A stretch of DNA of 64,000 nucleotides. It comes from CAVWGP01 sp963754645 (lineage in GTDB: Bacteria > Pseudomonadota > Alphaproteobacteria > Bin65). Position numbers and translations under genes: made by a program. The number at the start of each line of letters is the position of its first letter. Positions within the stretch are counted from its first letter, which is position 1. This document shows positions 1-9,536 of the stretch, piece after piece. Under the pieces are notes generated by a model. It saw nothing but the letters and a program-made list of their open reading frames with translations. It made no database searches and was not told where the DNA came from. The DNA lies in assembly GCA_963754645.1 (NCBI GenBank), contig CAVWGP010000006.1, positions 124,001 through 188,000 of the forward strand, read 5' to 3'.

Positions 1-2
1 CC

Positions 3-581
3 TACAAAACCGGCACGTCTTACGGTTATCGCGACGCCTGGGCGATCGGCTATGACGGCCAATTCGTCGTCGGCGTCTGGGTCGGCCGGCCCGATGGCTC
101 GCCATCGCCCGACCGCTTCGGCCGCAACACGGCGGCGCCGCTGCTGTTCAAGCTGTTCGACCTCATCCCGGAAAGCCGCTCGGGCGCGGCCGGCCAGGCG
201 ATGGCCGCCAAGCCCGCCGACGCCGTCGAGTTCGGGCGCGAAAAATTGCCGGCGACCTTGCGCCGCTTCGAGCCGCGCTCGCCGCGCGCCGCCGTGGGAT
301 CGGGCGACAGCGCCGCGAAAGCGCCGCTCGTTCTGAGTTTCCCGCCGGCGGGTGCGACGATCGCGCTCGAAGCTGGCGAGAGCGCCAAGCCGCATCTCGC
401 GCTCATCGCCGAGGGCGGCAAGCGCCCGCTGCGCTGGGTCGTCAACGGCCGCCCGCTCGACGGCCCAGCCAACAAGAGCCAAGCCTTCTGGCCGGTGGAC
501 GGCGAAGGCTTCGTGCGAGTGACGGTGATTGACGCCGAGGGCAATAGTGCCACGAGCTTGGCAAGGGTGCGGTTGCAGTAG
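3..581 (+). CDS. pbpC: Penicillin-binding protein 1C, C-terminal part (cut by window start)
   Basis: Only the last 192 residues are present. The fragment opens on the transpeptidase KTG box (KTGTS at residues 2-6), followed by RDAWAIGY and VGVWVG, the usual end of a class A transpeptidase domain. The last ~90 residues form a beta-rich tail (FPPAGATI, WVVNGRPL) like the BiPBP_C domain typical of PbpC. The family polymerises and cross-links peptidoglycan in the periplasm, anchored by an N-terminal membrane helix that lies outside the window. The stop is TAG at 579-581. Identification rests on the KTG box plus the C-terminal domain; another class A PBP is less likely. Confidence 0.85.
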   Translation, partial: YKTGTSYGYRDAWAIGYDGQFVVGVWVGRPDGSPSPDRFGRNTAAPLLFKLFDLIPESRSGAAGQAMAAKPADAVEFGREKLPATLRRFEPRSPRAAVGSGDSAAKAPLVLSFPPAGATIALEAGESAKPHLALIAEGGKRPLRWVVNGRPLDGPANKSQAFWPVDGEGFVRVTVIDAEGNSATSLARVRLQ

Positions 582-643
582 GCGAATTCAATAGGTCGCA
601 GGATGCTCACCGAATTCGATTGCGGCGTACTCCGGCGCCGCGC

Positions 644-856
644 CTAGCGCGCCCATTTAAGCGCCAGCTTGCGCTTGGCACCGGCACAATCGCGCAAATA
701 GAGGTTGATCAGCGTTTGATACGGGATGCCCGCCTCGGCCGCCATCGCCTTGAAATAGGCGATCGTCTCGCGATCCAGGCAAATCGTAATTTGGCGCTTT
801 AGCCGAGCCGCATACGGGTTACGTCGCGCCGACGAAAAGTTGTACTCTTTGCGCAT
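644..856 (-). CDS. brnA: BrnA-type antitoxin
   Basis: A 70-residue ribbon-helix-helix protein. The N-terminus (MRKEYNFSSARRNPYAARLK) and the C-terminal helix GIPYQTLINLYLRDC match BrnA antitoxins, which bind BrnT and repress the operon. It starts two bases after the end of the split brnT, the normal brnTA order and spacing. It appears intact although its toxin is interrupted, so it would be an orphan antitoxin or DNA-binding repressor. The family assignment is firm; activity is not testable from sequence. Confidence 0.85.
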   Translation of the reverse strand: MRKEYNFSSARRNPYAARLKRQITICLDRETIAYFKAMAAEAGIPYQTLINLYLRDCAGAKRKLALKWAR

Positions 857-858
857 GG

Positions 859-1371
859 TCAGCGGTCCTCGTCGTTGCGTCGCTCGCGCGCTATCGCCTT
901 TCGCGCCGAAATGATCCGAATGGCCGTGTCAATTCTCCGGTGGCCATGGGCGACGACAAGAACGCGTAGTCGATTGTCGAGCCCGAGCAGCAAATAGCGT
1001 TCGTCTTCCTCCGAGTGATCCGGGTCCGGCTTTAGCCTGGATTTCTTACGGGACGTGATCGCCGCGCATCTTGTGCCCCGCAATTCTCAATGGCGATCGC
1101 TACATGCGGAACCAGGGCAGCCGCCGGCTGCCCCTACGACATGTCGTAGCCGCGTAGGGGCACGCGGCGCGTGCCCTCGTTGCCAAGGTCAACGATCGTC
1201 GCCCAAATATTCGGGGCTGCATCGACCCGCGTGGCCTCTCCGTGAGAAATCCGGCTTTAGCAGTGCATCGCCATCGTCAAACACCGTCCGGGCTTCGTCG
1301 AACGATACGCCGTGCTTCGCCAGATTGCTTCGGCTTTTGCGCTCATCCCACTCGAAGAAAATTGCACTCAT
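859..1371 (-). pseudogene. brnT: BrnT-type RNase toxin, split by a small palindromic element
   Basis: The 5' part (from ATG at 1371) encodes MSAIFFEWDERKSRSNLAKH and continues to DALLKPD near 1250. The 3' part (about 1036 down to 859) resumes at LKPDPDHSEEDERYLLLG and ends with IRIISARKAIARER. Together they give a normal-length BrnT of about 95 residues. Between them lies extra DNA bounded by a 12-bp direct repeat, which brings an in-frame stop near 1189. Joining the halves through one copy of the repeat (reading L-K-P-D) restores the frame. BrnT toxins are ribonucleases of the RelE type. As it stands the gene should be inactive. Confidence 0.85.
1025..1261. mobile_element. MITE-like palindromic element inside brnT, with 12-bp flanking repeats
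   Basis: The 12-mer TCCGGCTTTAGC occurs at 1025-1036 and 1250-1261, 225 bp apart, and looks like a target-site duplication. Just inside are imperfect inverted ends: GGATTTCTTACGG on the left (from 1039) and CCGTGAGAAATCC on the right (ending 1252). The interior has no credible gene but three perfect palindromes: GGGCAGCC/GGCTGCCC (1115-1133), CTACGAC-AT-GTCGTAG (1134-1149) and GGGCACGC/GCGTGCCC (1158-1176). This is the structure of a non-autonomous miniature inverted-repeat element, which would need a transposase supplied elsewhere. The exact duplication length is uncertain because element ends and target share bases. Confidence 0.7.
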
Positions 1372-1441
1372 AACTACATAATAATTATAGCGCGGCGCTT
1401 GGACAAGGGGCGCGCCGGCGCAAGAGCGCGCGCTTCCGCTC

Positions 1442-1552
1442 CTACCGCCACGGATCGACGATCGCCCGCACGGCGTCCGCGAAATCGGCCGCGTTGCGCG
1501 TGACAGGGGCGAGGCCGTGCGTGTGGGCGGCGGCGGCGAAATGCCGCCTATC
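1442..1552 (-). pseudogene. C-terminal remnant of a VapC-like PIN-domain toxin
   Basis: About 36 residues read FAAAAHTHGLAPVTRNAADF and end DAVRAIVDPWR. This is the end of a VapC-type PIN domain: the ADxxIAAxAxxHGLxLVTRNxxDF block followed by a hydrophobic strand and a short tail. The N-terminal ~90 residues with most catalytic acidic residues are missing; upstream DNA in this orientation belongs to the TIR/repeat gene. It is probably a fragment left after rearrangement in a toxin-rich patch. The call rests on one conserved block. Confidence 0.5.
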
Positions 1553-3669
1553 GGCTCGGTGCCGCCTGGATCCGCTTGAGCAGCGTATCGAGCCTGGCCT
1601 GATCGGCGCGCCATTGGGCGTTGCTGGCATCCTGTTCCACCAAGCGGTCGGCGATCGCCTTCGCCTTGAGGTAAGCGTCCTTTGCCGCGGCATGGTTTTT
1701 TTGCGCTTCGGCGATCGAGCCGAAATTCGAATAAGTGAGGGCGAGGTCGCGTTGCCACGTCAGGTTGCGCGGTTCGCGCGCGGCCAGTTTTTCGCGAATC
1801 GCCAGGACCGCGCGGGTCGCGGCCAGCGCGGCCGCATGATCGCCTTGTTCCAGCAACACCCGGCCGATACTTTCATGACTGATCGACAAATCCCGCTGCC
1901 ACAGCGCGTTGTTCGCATCGAGCTCGGATAGTCTCGTCAAGATCGCGATCGCCGCCCGATAGGCGGCGAGCGCGCCGGCGCGGTCGCCGACAGCGCGCAG
2001 AATTCGGCCGACGCTGTTGTGGCTGGTCGCCAAATCGCGCTGCCACGTGGTGTTGCGCGGGTCGAGCGCAACCAGCTCTTCGCGAATGGCCAATCCGGCG
2101 CGAAAGGCGGCGAGCGCTCCGGGATTGTCGCCTTCGGCCGCCAGCAAACCGGCAATTTTGGCATGGCCAACCGACAGGTCGCGGCGCCATTCGGTGTTGC
2201 GAGGATCGAGCGCCAAGAAATTCCGGTGGATCGCGAAGCTCGCGCGCTCGGCGGCGAGCGCGCCAGCAATATCGCCCATGTCGGTCAAAATATCCGCGAG
2301 CTTGCCATGGTTCACCGCGAGATCGCGTTGCCAGATCGGATTGCCGGGCTCCAATTCGGCCGTCTTTTCGGCGGTTGCGCGCGCGGCCCGATAGGCAGCA
2401 AGCGCTCCCGGAAGATCGCCTTCGGCCCGCAATATGTCGCCGATTTTTTCGTGGCTTGACCGTCAGGTCATGCTGCCAATAGGCGTTCGCCGGGTCCGAG
2501 GCCGCGAGCCCGCGCCGAAGCTCCAGGCCCGCGCGGTGGGCGGCGATCGCGGCCGAAAGATTGCCGTTCGCCTCCCAAGCATCGCCGAGCATGCTGTGAC
2601 TTAACGCCAGCTCGCGCAGATAGTCTTTGTTGTCGGGGAAGCGGCGAACCAGATCTTCGGTCATGCGCAACGCGGCCTCGGCGCGTTGCCGCGCTTCGTC
2701 CTGGTTTCCCAGCGTCGCATAGGCGTCGGAAAACGTGCGCAGCATGGATGCGCGCCGTTGCTTGAGCAGCGGCGTATCGCCGACCGACGCGAGTTGCGCG
2801 AACAGCGCTTCCGCTTGTTCCAGAAGCTTGCGGCGGCGTTCGACCGGCACGCCGGCAAAGTCCCTGAGCCCGTCGGCAATCTCGCCCGCGAGCGTGTCCG
2901 CCGCGGTCACCGCATGATCGAGGTTTTTTTCCGCCGCCACGCGCTGCCGTTCGGCCTCGGCGCCGCGCTCTTCGGCGATCTTGCGCTGTTCTTCCGCGCG
3001 GTCGCGCTGCCGCTCAGCCTCGCGGCTTTGCTCGTTCGCGATCCAGGCGCCGGCGCTGGCACCAGCGGCGAGGAGCGCGATCGCCGCGACCGCGGCAGCG
3101 GCGACGCGCCGCGTCTTGCGGTGCTGGCGCACCTCCTCGCCGGCGATCGCGTCGAGGCTCAGGCCGCGCAGCGCGGCGCTGATCCGCGCCACCGAGTTGA
3201 GAAAGCGCGGATCGCGGTCGCTGAAATGCTCGCTGGTCCGCGCCCAGCACAGGTCGAGATAGAACGGCTCGTGCTTGAACACGCCCTTGAGCGCCGGCGG
3301 CACGGCGTTCGTCCGCGCCCAATCGAAATCGCCCGCCGCCTCGTCCCAGGCGATCTCGCCCTCGGTCAGCACGATGAGCATGCGCTGCCGGTCCTTGTGC
3401 GCGGCCCACCACGCGCACTCGCCCGCCACCCATTTCGATTGCGCCGCCCCCGGCGAGGCCATGAGGATGAAGCTCGCCGAGGCCTCGAGCGCGCGGGTCA
3501 GCGTGTCGGGCAGGCTGTGCGCGAGGGCGAGCGAAGTTTCGTCGCGGAAAAGATCGACCGCGCGCGCCTTCCACCACGGCTTGGCGAAACGATGCAGCGC
3601 GCGCTGCAAGGCCGGCGCCAGCCGCGCATCGGCGCCGTGGCTGTACGATATGAAGGCGTGATAGCGCAT
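1548..3669 (-). CDS. Membrane TIR-domain protein with seven 48-residue TPR-like repeats (one frameshift)
   Basis: Starts at ATG 3669 (MRYHAFISYSHGADARL). The TIR domain covers roughly residues 1-135, with the FISYS box and a glutamate at about 84 (SKWVAGE) where TIR NADases have their catalytic acid. A membrane helix follows at about 188-210, then a charged coiled coil rich in E, R and Q. The rest is seven units of exactly 48 residues built on WQRDLxxSHxxxGxxL, GDxxGALAAYRA and a closing DPxN. One extra A near 2456 shifts the frame inside a repeat; both sides read cleanly, so it may be a sequencing error. TIR domains in bacteria often cleave NAD+ in immunity, but this architecture could also be a signalling scaffold. 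Confidence 0.75.
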
Positions 3670-4200
3670 GGCTGCCTCGAAGATGGGAGCGCGAAACTTG
3701 CATCGCCCGCCCTTTCGGAACCGAACCAGGCGGATCTTAACACGATCGCCGCGCCATCCGGCATACCGCGCCGGGAGGATGTTTCGGCGGCGGCGCATTG
3801 CGAATTGATCGATCGTGCCAGCGGTGCTATCCTATGTCCGGTTGAGATCGAATCCGCCGGGCTCACGCCGTTCGAGGATTCGCCGATCGGCGCGGCTTTC
3901 GCGCCGACACGCGGCGCGCTGCGCTGCACAATTTCGGCTCGGTTGCGTCATCGGCGGGCGCAAGGTGAATGCCAAAGCCGTGTGCGGCGAATGGCCGTAT
4001 TACGGGAAAAACCGCCGAAGAAGGCCATGTTGGCGGAAGAGGGCCAAGAAAAATATTTGGACGCCTTCGGCGAGAATGGACGGTTTTGGGCGCCTATGCG
4101 GCCCCCTCGCGGAGCGTCAAAGTGTAATATTGCGCCGCACAATCAGGCCCGTATATTCGGTTGCACTGCATCATTCGCGCCCCTCACCGAAGGAATTCCC
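3670..4200. other. Intergenic, no gene recognised
   Basis: This 531-bp gap separates the divergent TIR-repeat gene and the MaoC gene. Open frames run through it on both strands, but their translations are arginine/proline-rich and lack any family pattern or convincing ribosome site. It should hold promoters for both flanking genes; I could not pick one out with confidence. Confidence 0.5.
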
Positions 4201-4722
4201 ATGACGCCCCCCGATGACGCGGCGAAGCCCGCCGCCGACAAGAAAAAAGACAAGCCGGTCGCCCTGGTGCCGGACTTCGCCAAGGAAGTGCATGGCTATT
4301 TCCTCGAAGACCTCAAGCCGGGCATGACGGCGGTCTACAGCAAGACCGTGACCGATGCCGACATCGTGCTGTTCGCGGGACTTTCCGGCGACACCAATCC
4401 GGTGCATCTGTCGAAGGACTTCGCCAAGACGACGCTGTTCGAAACCCGCGTCGCGCACGGCATGTTGTCGGCGGGATTCATCTCGGCCTTGATCGGCACC
4501 AAGCTGCCGGGGCCGGGTTCGATCTATATGAGCCAGTCGCTAAAATTCTTGGGGCCGGTGCGCGCCGGCGACACGGTGAATACGCGCGTCACGGTGTCGG
4601 ACATCAACGCCGAGAAAGGCCGCGTCACCTTGCACACGCAATGCATGGTCGAGAGCGAGGTCGTCATCGAGGGCGAGGCGCTGATCAAGGTGCCGAGCCG
4701 CGATCCGGCGCCGAAGAAATAG
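4201..4722 (+). CDS. MaoC-like (R)-specific enoyl-CoA hydratase
   Basis: A 173-residue hot-dog-fold protein. A charged lysine-rich N-terminal tail (~30 residues) precedes the domain. The signature SGDTNPVHLSKDFA contains the catalytic Asp and His of hydratase-2 enzymes, followed by RVAHGMLSAGFIS. PhaJ-type members hydrate trans-2-enoyl-CoA to (R)-3-hydroxyacyl-CoA, a route from beta-oxidation into polyhydroxyalkanoate, which fits the PHA genes at 59.6-63 kb. It could equally be a general MaoC dehydratase. ATG 4201 follows GAAGGAATTCCC, an adequate ribosome site; the frame is open far upstream but that part is non-coding. Confidence 0.85.
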   Translation: MTPPDDAAKPAADKKKDKPVALVPDFAKEVHGYFLEDLKPGMTAVYSKTVTDADIVLFAGLSGDTNPVHLSKDFAKTTLFETRVAHGMLSAGFISALIGTKLPGPGSIYMSQSLKFLGPVRAGDTVNTRVTVSDINAEKGRVTLHTQCMVESEVVIEGEALIKVPSRDPAPKK

Positions 4723-4762
4723 CTTCGGCCGTCGGCGCGGCAATTCGGCCGATAGCGCGGCG

Positions 4763-5709
4763 ATGCGCATCCTCGAAACCTATGCCGGCTTGAGCGCCGA
4801 TGCGCGCGGCGCGGTGGCGGCGATCGGCAGTTTCGACGGCGTCCATCGCGGCCACCAAGCCGTGCTGGCGCTACCGCGGAAATCGCGCAGCGCGCCGGCC
4901 GGCCTTTCGGCATCATCACCTTCGAGCCGCATCCGCGGCGTTTTTTCCGCCCCGCCGATCCGCCGTTCCGCCTGTCGCCGCCCGACGTCAAGCGCCGCCT
5001 GATCGCCGAATTCGGCTGCGCGCTTTATTACGAGCTGGCCTTCGACGCGGCCTTGTCGAGCCTGACGGCCGAGGCCTTCATCGACCGCGTGCTCGCCGCC
5101 TCGCTCGGCATCCGCCACATCGTGGTCGGCGACAGTTTCGTGTTCGGCAAAGGCCGCGGCGGCTCGGTCGCCGTGCTGCGCGAACGCGCGCCCAGCGCCG
5201 GCTTCGAGGTGACCGTGGCACCGCCGGTCACCGGCGCGGATGGCGTGCCGTGCTCCTCGACGCGGATTCGCGATCTGCTGCGCCAGGGTCAGCCCGAAGC
5301 GGCGGCGAAAATCCTCGGCCGGCCGTGGAGCATCGCGGGCGTCGTCGGCGCCGGCGACAAGCGCGGCCGGCAACTCGGCTTTCCCACCGCCAATCTCGAT
5401 TTGGGCGAGCATCTCCATCCCGCCTACGGCGTTTACGCGGTGCGCGCGGCGCTGCCGGGCAAAGACGCGCCCGTTGCCGGCGTCGCCAATCTCGGCCTGC
5501 GGCCCACGATCGGCGGCGGCACGGTGTTGCTCGAAACCCATCTCTTCGATTTCGCCGGCGATCTCTACGGCCAGCGCATCGCCGTCGAACTCATCGCCTA
5601 CCTCCGCCCCGAGCAGCGCTTCGCCGGGCTCGATGCGCTCAAGGCGCAGATCGCGGCGGACAGCGCCGAGGCCCGCGTAAGACTTGGTTTACCGCAATCG
5701 CGGCCTTGA
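4763..5709 (+). CDS. ribF: Bifunctional riboflavin kinase / FAD synthetase (one frameshift)
   Basis: Makes FMN and then FAD from riboflavin. The N-terminal nucleotidyltransferase domain shows IGSFDGVHRGHQAVL and later VGDSFVFGKGRGG and SSTRIRDLL. The C-terminal riboflavin kinase domain shows GRQLGFPTANL and ends with a LIAYLRPEQRFAGLDAL block. The reading frame breaks near 4872: after AVLAL the frame should continue TAEIAQRAGRPFGIITFEP, one base being missing. About 315 residues in total, normal for RibF. RibF often sits near ileS and lspA, as here. The break is inside an essential enzyme and is most likely a base-calling deletion. Confidence 0.9.
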
Positions 5710-5787
5710 CCCGCCGGCGCGGTCTCTTATTATCCAAGCCATGGTCAATCGGGTCCCCCTGATTGCGCGGTTGGCGCGAATTATCGT

Positions 5788-5810
5788 CCCGGTCTTCGCC
5801 GAAGACCGGG
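5788..5810. repeat. Perfect short palindrome (REP-like)
   Basis: CCCGGTCTTC at 5788-5797 and GAAGACCGGG at 5801-5810 form a 10-bp perfect stem with a 3-base loop between ribF and the next gene. There is no downstream T-run, so an intrinsic terminator is unlikely. A related hairpin lies at 24083-24098. Confidence 0.5.
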
Positions 5811-5855
5811 TGCGAGTTCGTGCCATCCAGCCAATCACCGAGGGGCCCATGGGCC

Positions 5856-6146
5856 ATGTCCGATTCTGATTCGAATTATCCCGCCAATTTCCGTTATCGC
5901 ATCCACGCCGCTTCGGAGCCGGGGCTGATTCCGCGCGTCGTCGAGCCGTTCGCCAAGGTGGGCCTCGTGCCCGAACGGCTCGAATGCCGCCGCAACGGCG
6001 CGCTGCTCGCCATCGATCTCGAAGTCGCCGGCATCGGACTTGAGCGCGCGGCGCAGTTCGCGCGCACGCTCGCCGCCGTCGTCGGCGTCGAGCGCGTGGC
6101 CATGGACCGGCACGTGGCCGTCGAAGATCGAAGAGCAAGCGCATGA
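5856..6146 (+). CDS. Small ACT-like domain protein upstream of ileS
   Basis: A 96-residue protein (MSDSDSNYPANFRYRIHAAS). The pattern EPGLIPRVVEPFAKVGLVPE, then NGALLAIDLEV and RTLAAVVGVERV, follows the beta-alpha-beta order of an ACT regulatory domain, as in acetolactate synthase small subunits (IlvH/IlvN). It is much shorter than a full IlvH and no large subunit is nearby. The stop overlaps the ileS start by ATGA (6143-6146), so the two are probably co-translated. Ligand and partner are unknown; a branched-chain amino acid sensor is only a guess from the fold and its neighbour. Confidence 0.55.
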   Translation: MSDSDSNYPANFRYRIHAASEPGLIPRVVEPFAKVGLVPERLECRRNGALLAIDLEVAGIGLERAAQFARTLAAVVGVERVAMDRHVAVEDRRASA

Positions 6147-9012
6147 CGACCGACTACCGATCGACCGTTTTCCTGCCCAAGACGGATTTCCCGATGAAGG
6201 CCGGGCTGCCGCAGCGCGAGCCGCAATTGCTCGCGCGCTGGGAAAAAATGGACGCTGTTCAAGCGCCTGCGCGAGGCCAGCCGCGGGCGCGAGAAATTCA
6301 TCCTGCACGACGGCCCGCCCTACGCCAACGGCAATCTCCATATCGGCCACGCGCTCAACAAGATCCTGAAGGACGTGGTCAACCGTTCGCAGCAGATGCT
6401 CGGCAAGGACGCGAACTACGTGCCGGGCTGGGACTGCCACGGCTTGCCGATCGAATGGAAGATCGAGGAAGAATACCGCGCCAAGGGCAAGGACAAGGAC
6501 GCGGTTCCGGTCATCGAGTTCCGCCGCGAGTGCCGCGAATTCGCCGCGAAATGGGTCGACATCCAGCGCGCCGAATTCAAGCGCCTCGGCGTCGTCGGCG
6601 ATTGGGACAATCCCTACCTGACGATGACCTATCCCGCCGAGGCGCAGATCGCGCGCGAGATCGGCAAGTTCGTCATGGGCGGCGGCCTGTTCAAGGGCGC
6701 CAAGCCGGTGCATGTGGTCGGTGGTCGAGAAGACCGCGCTCGCCGATGCCGAGGTCGAGTATCACGACCACGCCTCGAACACGATCTGGGTGCGCTTCCC
6801 GGTCGCAGTCCCGTCGCGGCCGGAAGCTCGCCGGCGCCGCGGTGCTGATCTGGACGACGACGCCGTGGACGATCCCGGGCAACCGCGCGGTCGCCTTCGG
6901 CGACGAGGTCGAATACGCGCTCGTCGAAGTGACCGATCCGGGCGACGGCGAAATGGGCCAGGGCCGGCGAGACGCTCGTCATCGCGACCAAGCTGATCGA
7001 GCCCGTGGCGAAAGCGGCGCAGATCGCGGCGACGCGCGTGGTCGCGAAATTCCCGGGCGCGGCGCTGGCCGGCACGATCTGCCGCCATCCGCTGGCCGGG
7101 CCGATCGGCCAAGGGGCTACGATCACGCGACGCCGCTTTACGCCGGCGATTTCGTCACCGACGAGGACGGCACCGGCTTCGTCCACATCGCGCCCGGCCA
7201 TGGCGAGGACGATTTCGATCTCGGTCAGAAGCACAACCTGCCCGTGCCGCAAACCGTGGGCGAGGACGGGCTGTTCTACGATCACGTGCCGCTGTTCGCG
7301 GGAACGTCGGTTTACACCGCTCAGGGCAAGGAAGGGACGGCGAACGAAGCCGTGATCGCCAAGCTGCTGGAGGCCAAGGCGCTGCTGGCGCGCGGCAAGC
7401 TGGTGCATTCCTATCCGCATTCCTGGCGCTCCAAGGCGCCGCTCATCTTCCGCAACACGGCGCAGTGGTTCATCTCGATGGAGAGCCAACGGCTTGCGCA
7501 AAAACCGCGCTGGCCGCGATCGACGCGACGCGCTTCGTGCCGGCCAAGGGACAAAACCGCCTGCGCGGCATGATCGAGCAGCGGCCCGATTGGTGCATCT
7601 CGCGCCAGCGCGCCTGGGGCGTGCCGATCGCCGGTCTTCGTCGACAAGAAGACCGGCGAGCCGCTGCGCGACCAGGCCGTCATCGACCGCGTCGGCGCCG
7701 CGTTCGAAGCCGAAGGCAGCCGATGCCTGGTTCACCAGCCCGCCGGCGCGCTTTCTCGGCAACGACCACGATCCGGCCGATTACGAGCAGGTGAAAGACA
7801 TCGTCGAGGTCTGGTTCGAAAGCGGCTCGACCCACGCCTTCGTGCTCGAAACGCGGCCCGAGCTGCAATGGCCGGCCTCGCTCTATCTCGAAGGCTCGGA
7901 CCAGCATCGCGGCTGGTTCCATTCCTCGCTGCTCGAAAGCTGCGGCACGCGCGGCCGCGCGCCCTACGAATCGGTGCTGACGCACGGCTTCGTGCTCGAC
8001 GAACAGGGCCGCAAAATGTCGAAATCGCTCGGCAACGTCGTGGCGCCGCAGGAAGTGGCGGAAAAATTCGGCGCCGACATCCTGCGCCTGTGGGTCGTCG
8101 CCTCGGACTATTCCGAGGATCTGCGCATCGGGCCCGAGATCGTCAAGCAACAGGCCGATACCTATCGCCGGTTGCGCAACACCTTGCGCTATCTGCTCGG
8201 CGCGGTCGCGGGCTTCTCCGAAGCCGAGCGCGTGCCGCATGCCGACATGCCCGAGCTCGAGCGCTGGATCCTGCACCGCCTGTGCGGACCTCGACCGCCA
8301 ATTGCGCAAGGCGAGCGCCGATCTGGAATTCCACGGCTTCTACGCGGCGCTGCATAATTTCTGCGCCGTCGAGCTGTCGGCCTTCTATTTCGACGTGCGC
8401 AAGGATGCGCTGTATTGCGACAGCGCCGCGGATCCGCGCCGGCGCGCGGCGCGCACCGTGCTCGACCGGGTCTTTTCCTGCCTCACCGCCTGGCTCGCCC
8501 CGGTGCTGTGCTTCACGGCGGAAGAGGCCTGGCTCGCGCGCCATGGCGAGCAGCCGGCCGAAGTCGAGCCGAGCGTGCATTTGCGGCAGTTTCCCGATCT
8601 GCCGGCGGCGTGGCGCAACGACGCGCTCGCCGACAAATGGACGCGGCTGCGCGCGATCCGCCGGGCCGTGACCGGCGCGCTCGAAATCGAACGCGCCGAG
8701 AAGCGCATCGGCGCCAGTTTGGAAGCGGCGCCCATCGTGCATCTCGGCCCGGACGACCGCGCGCTTGTCGGCTCGGTCGATTTCGCCGAACTGTGCATCA
8801 CCTCGGATATCGCGGTTTCGGCCGATCCGCCGCCCAGCGGCGCCTTCGCCCTCGCCGAAATCGCCGGCGTCGCCGTCGTCCCGAAACGGGCGGCGGGCAC
8901 GAAATGCGCGCGTTGCTGGCAGGTCTTGCCCGAAGTCGGCGCCAGCCCGGCGCATCCCGACATTTGCGGGCGTTGCGACGACGCCGTGCGGCAAAGTGCG
9001 CGGGCCGCGTGA
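6143..9012 (+). CDS. ileS: Isoleucyl-tRNA synthetase, about ten frameshifts
   Basis: All class Ia landmarks are present in order: HDGPPYANGNLHIGHALNK (HIGH box), the CP1 editing segment with LIWTTTPWTIPGNRAVAF, WFESGSTHAFVL, GRKMSKSLGNV (KMSKS), and the C-terminal zinc-like motif CARCW...CGRCDDAV. The protein is spread over three frames with breaks near 6250, 6716, 6820, 6962, 7110, 7488, 7503, 7634, 7717 and 8284. Nearly all are single extra bases, and no residue decay is visible between them. Restored length is about 955 residues, normal for the family. If real, this copy is dead and another IleRS must exist; a local consensus error is more likely. Confidence 0.9.
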
Positions 9013-9509
9013 CGGAATCCCAGCCGAATATGCCATTGGTGTTTCGTCGCGGCCTCCTTATCGCCACGATTGTCGTGCTTCTTGACTACGTAACCAAGCT
9101 GGCGGTTCTCGAATGGATCATGCGGCCGCCGACCTCGATCGAGATCCTGCCGTTTCTCGCGGTGGTCCTGGTCTACAATCGCGGCGTCAGCTTCGGCATC
9201 TTGAATATCGACGATCCGCTGATTCCGTGGCTTCTCGGCATGATATCGGTCGTTGTCATTTGCGGCCTGCTCTGGTGGCTGAAACGAGCCGCGAACCGGC
9301 TCGTCCTGATCGGCCTGGGCCTGGTGATCGGCGGCGCTCTCGGCAATTTGATCGACCGAATGCTTTACGGCGCGGTCGTCGATTTCATCTTGCTGCATGC
9401 GGGAACGTGGCAATGGCCGGCCTTCAACGTGGCCGACAGCGCCATCTCGATCGGGGTCGTCCTGCTGCTGTGGGATTCCTTGTTTGGCGGCAAGAAATCG
9501 GCTAAATAA
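9009..9509 (+). CDS. lspA: Lipoprotein signal peptidase (signal peptidase II)
   Basis: Removes the signal peptide of prolipoproteins at the inner membrane. Four hydrophobic helices are evident, and the two catalytic aspartates sit in GNLIDR and FNVADS; the conserved asparagine motif is YNRGVSFGIL. The frame is open from GTG 9009, which overlaps the ileS stop (GTGA); ATG 9030 is an alternative start seven codons in. A lipoprotein gene follows 27 bp downstream. Confidence 0.92.
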   Translation: MTESQPNMPLVFRRGLLIATIVVLLDYVTKLAVLEWIMRPPTSIEILPFLAVVLVYNRGVSFGILNIDDPLIPWLLGMISVVVICGLLWWLKRAANRLVLIGLGLVIGGALGNLIDRMLYGAVVDFILLHAGTWQWPAFNVADSAISIGVVLLLWDSLFGGKKSAK

Positions 9510-9536
9510 TTGTTAATTGGGAAGAAAGGCTGAATT

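Noticed and set aside
2686..4722. A long plus-strand open frame running from the TIR gene region into the MaoC gene
   Set aside because: Upstream of 4201 it is antisense to the TIR/repeat gene and non-coding DNA; high GC keeps frames open. Only the MaoC part matches a family.
5788..5810. Rho-independent terminator after ribF
   Set aside because: The stem is perfect but no T-run follows on either strand; it is better described as a REP-like palindrome.
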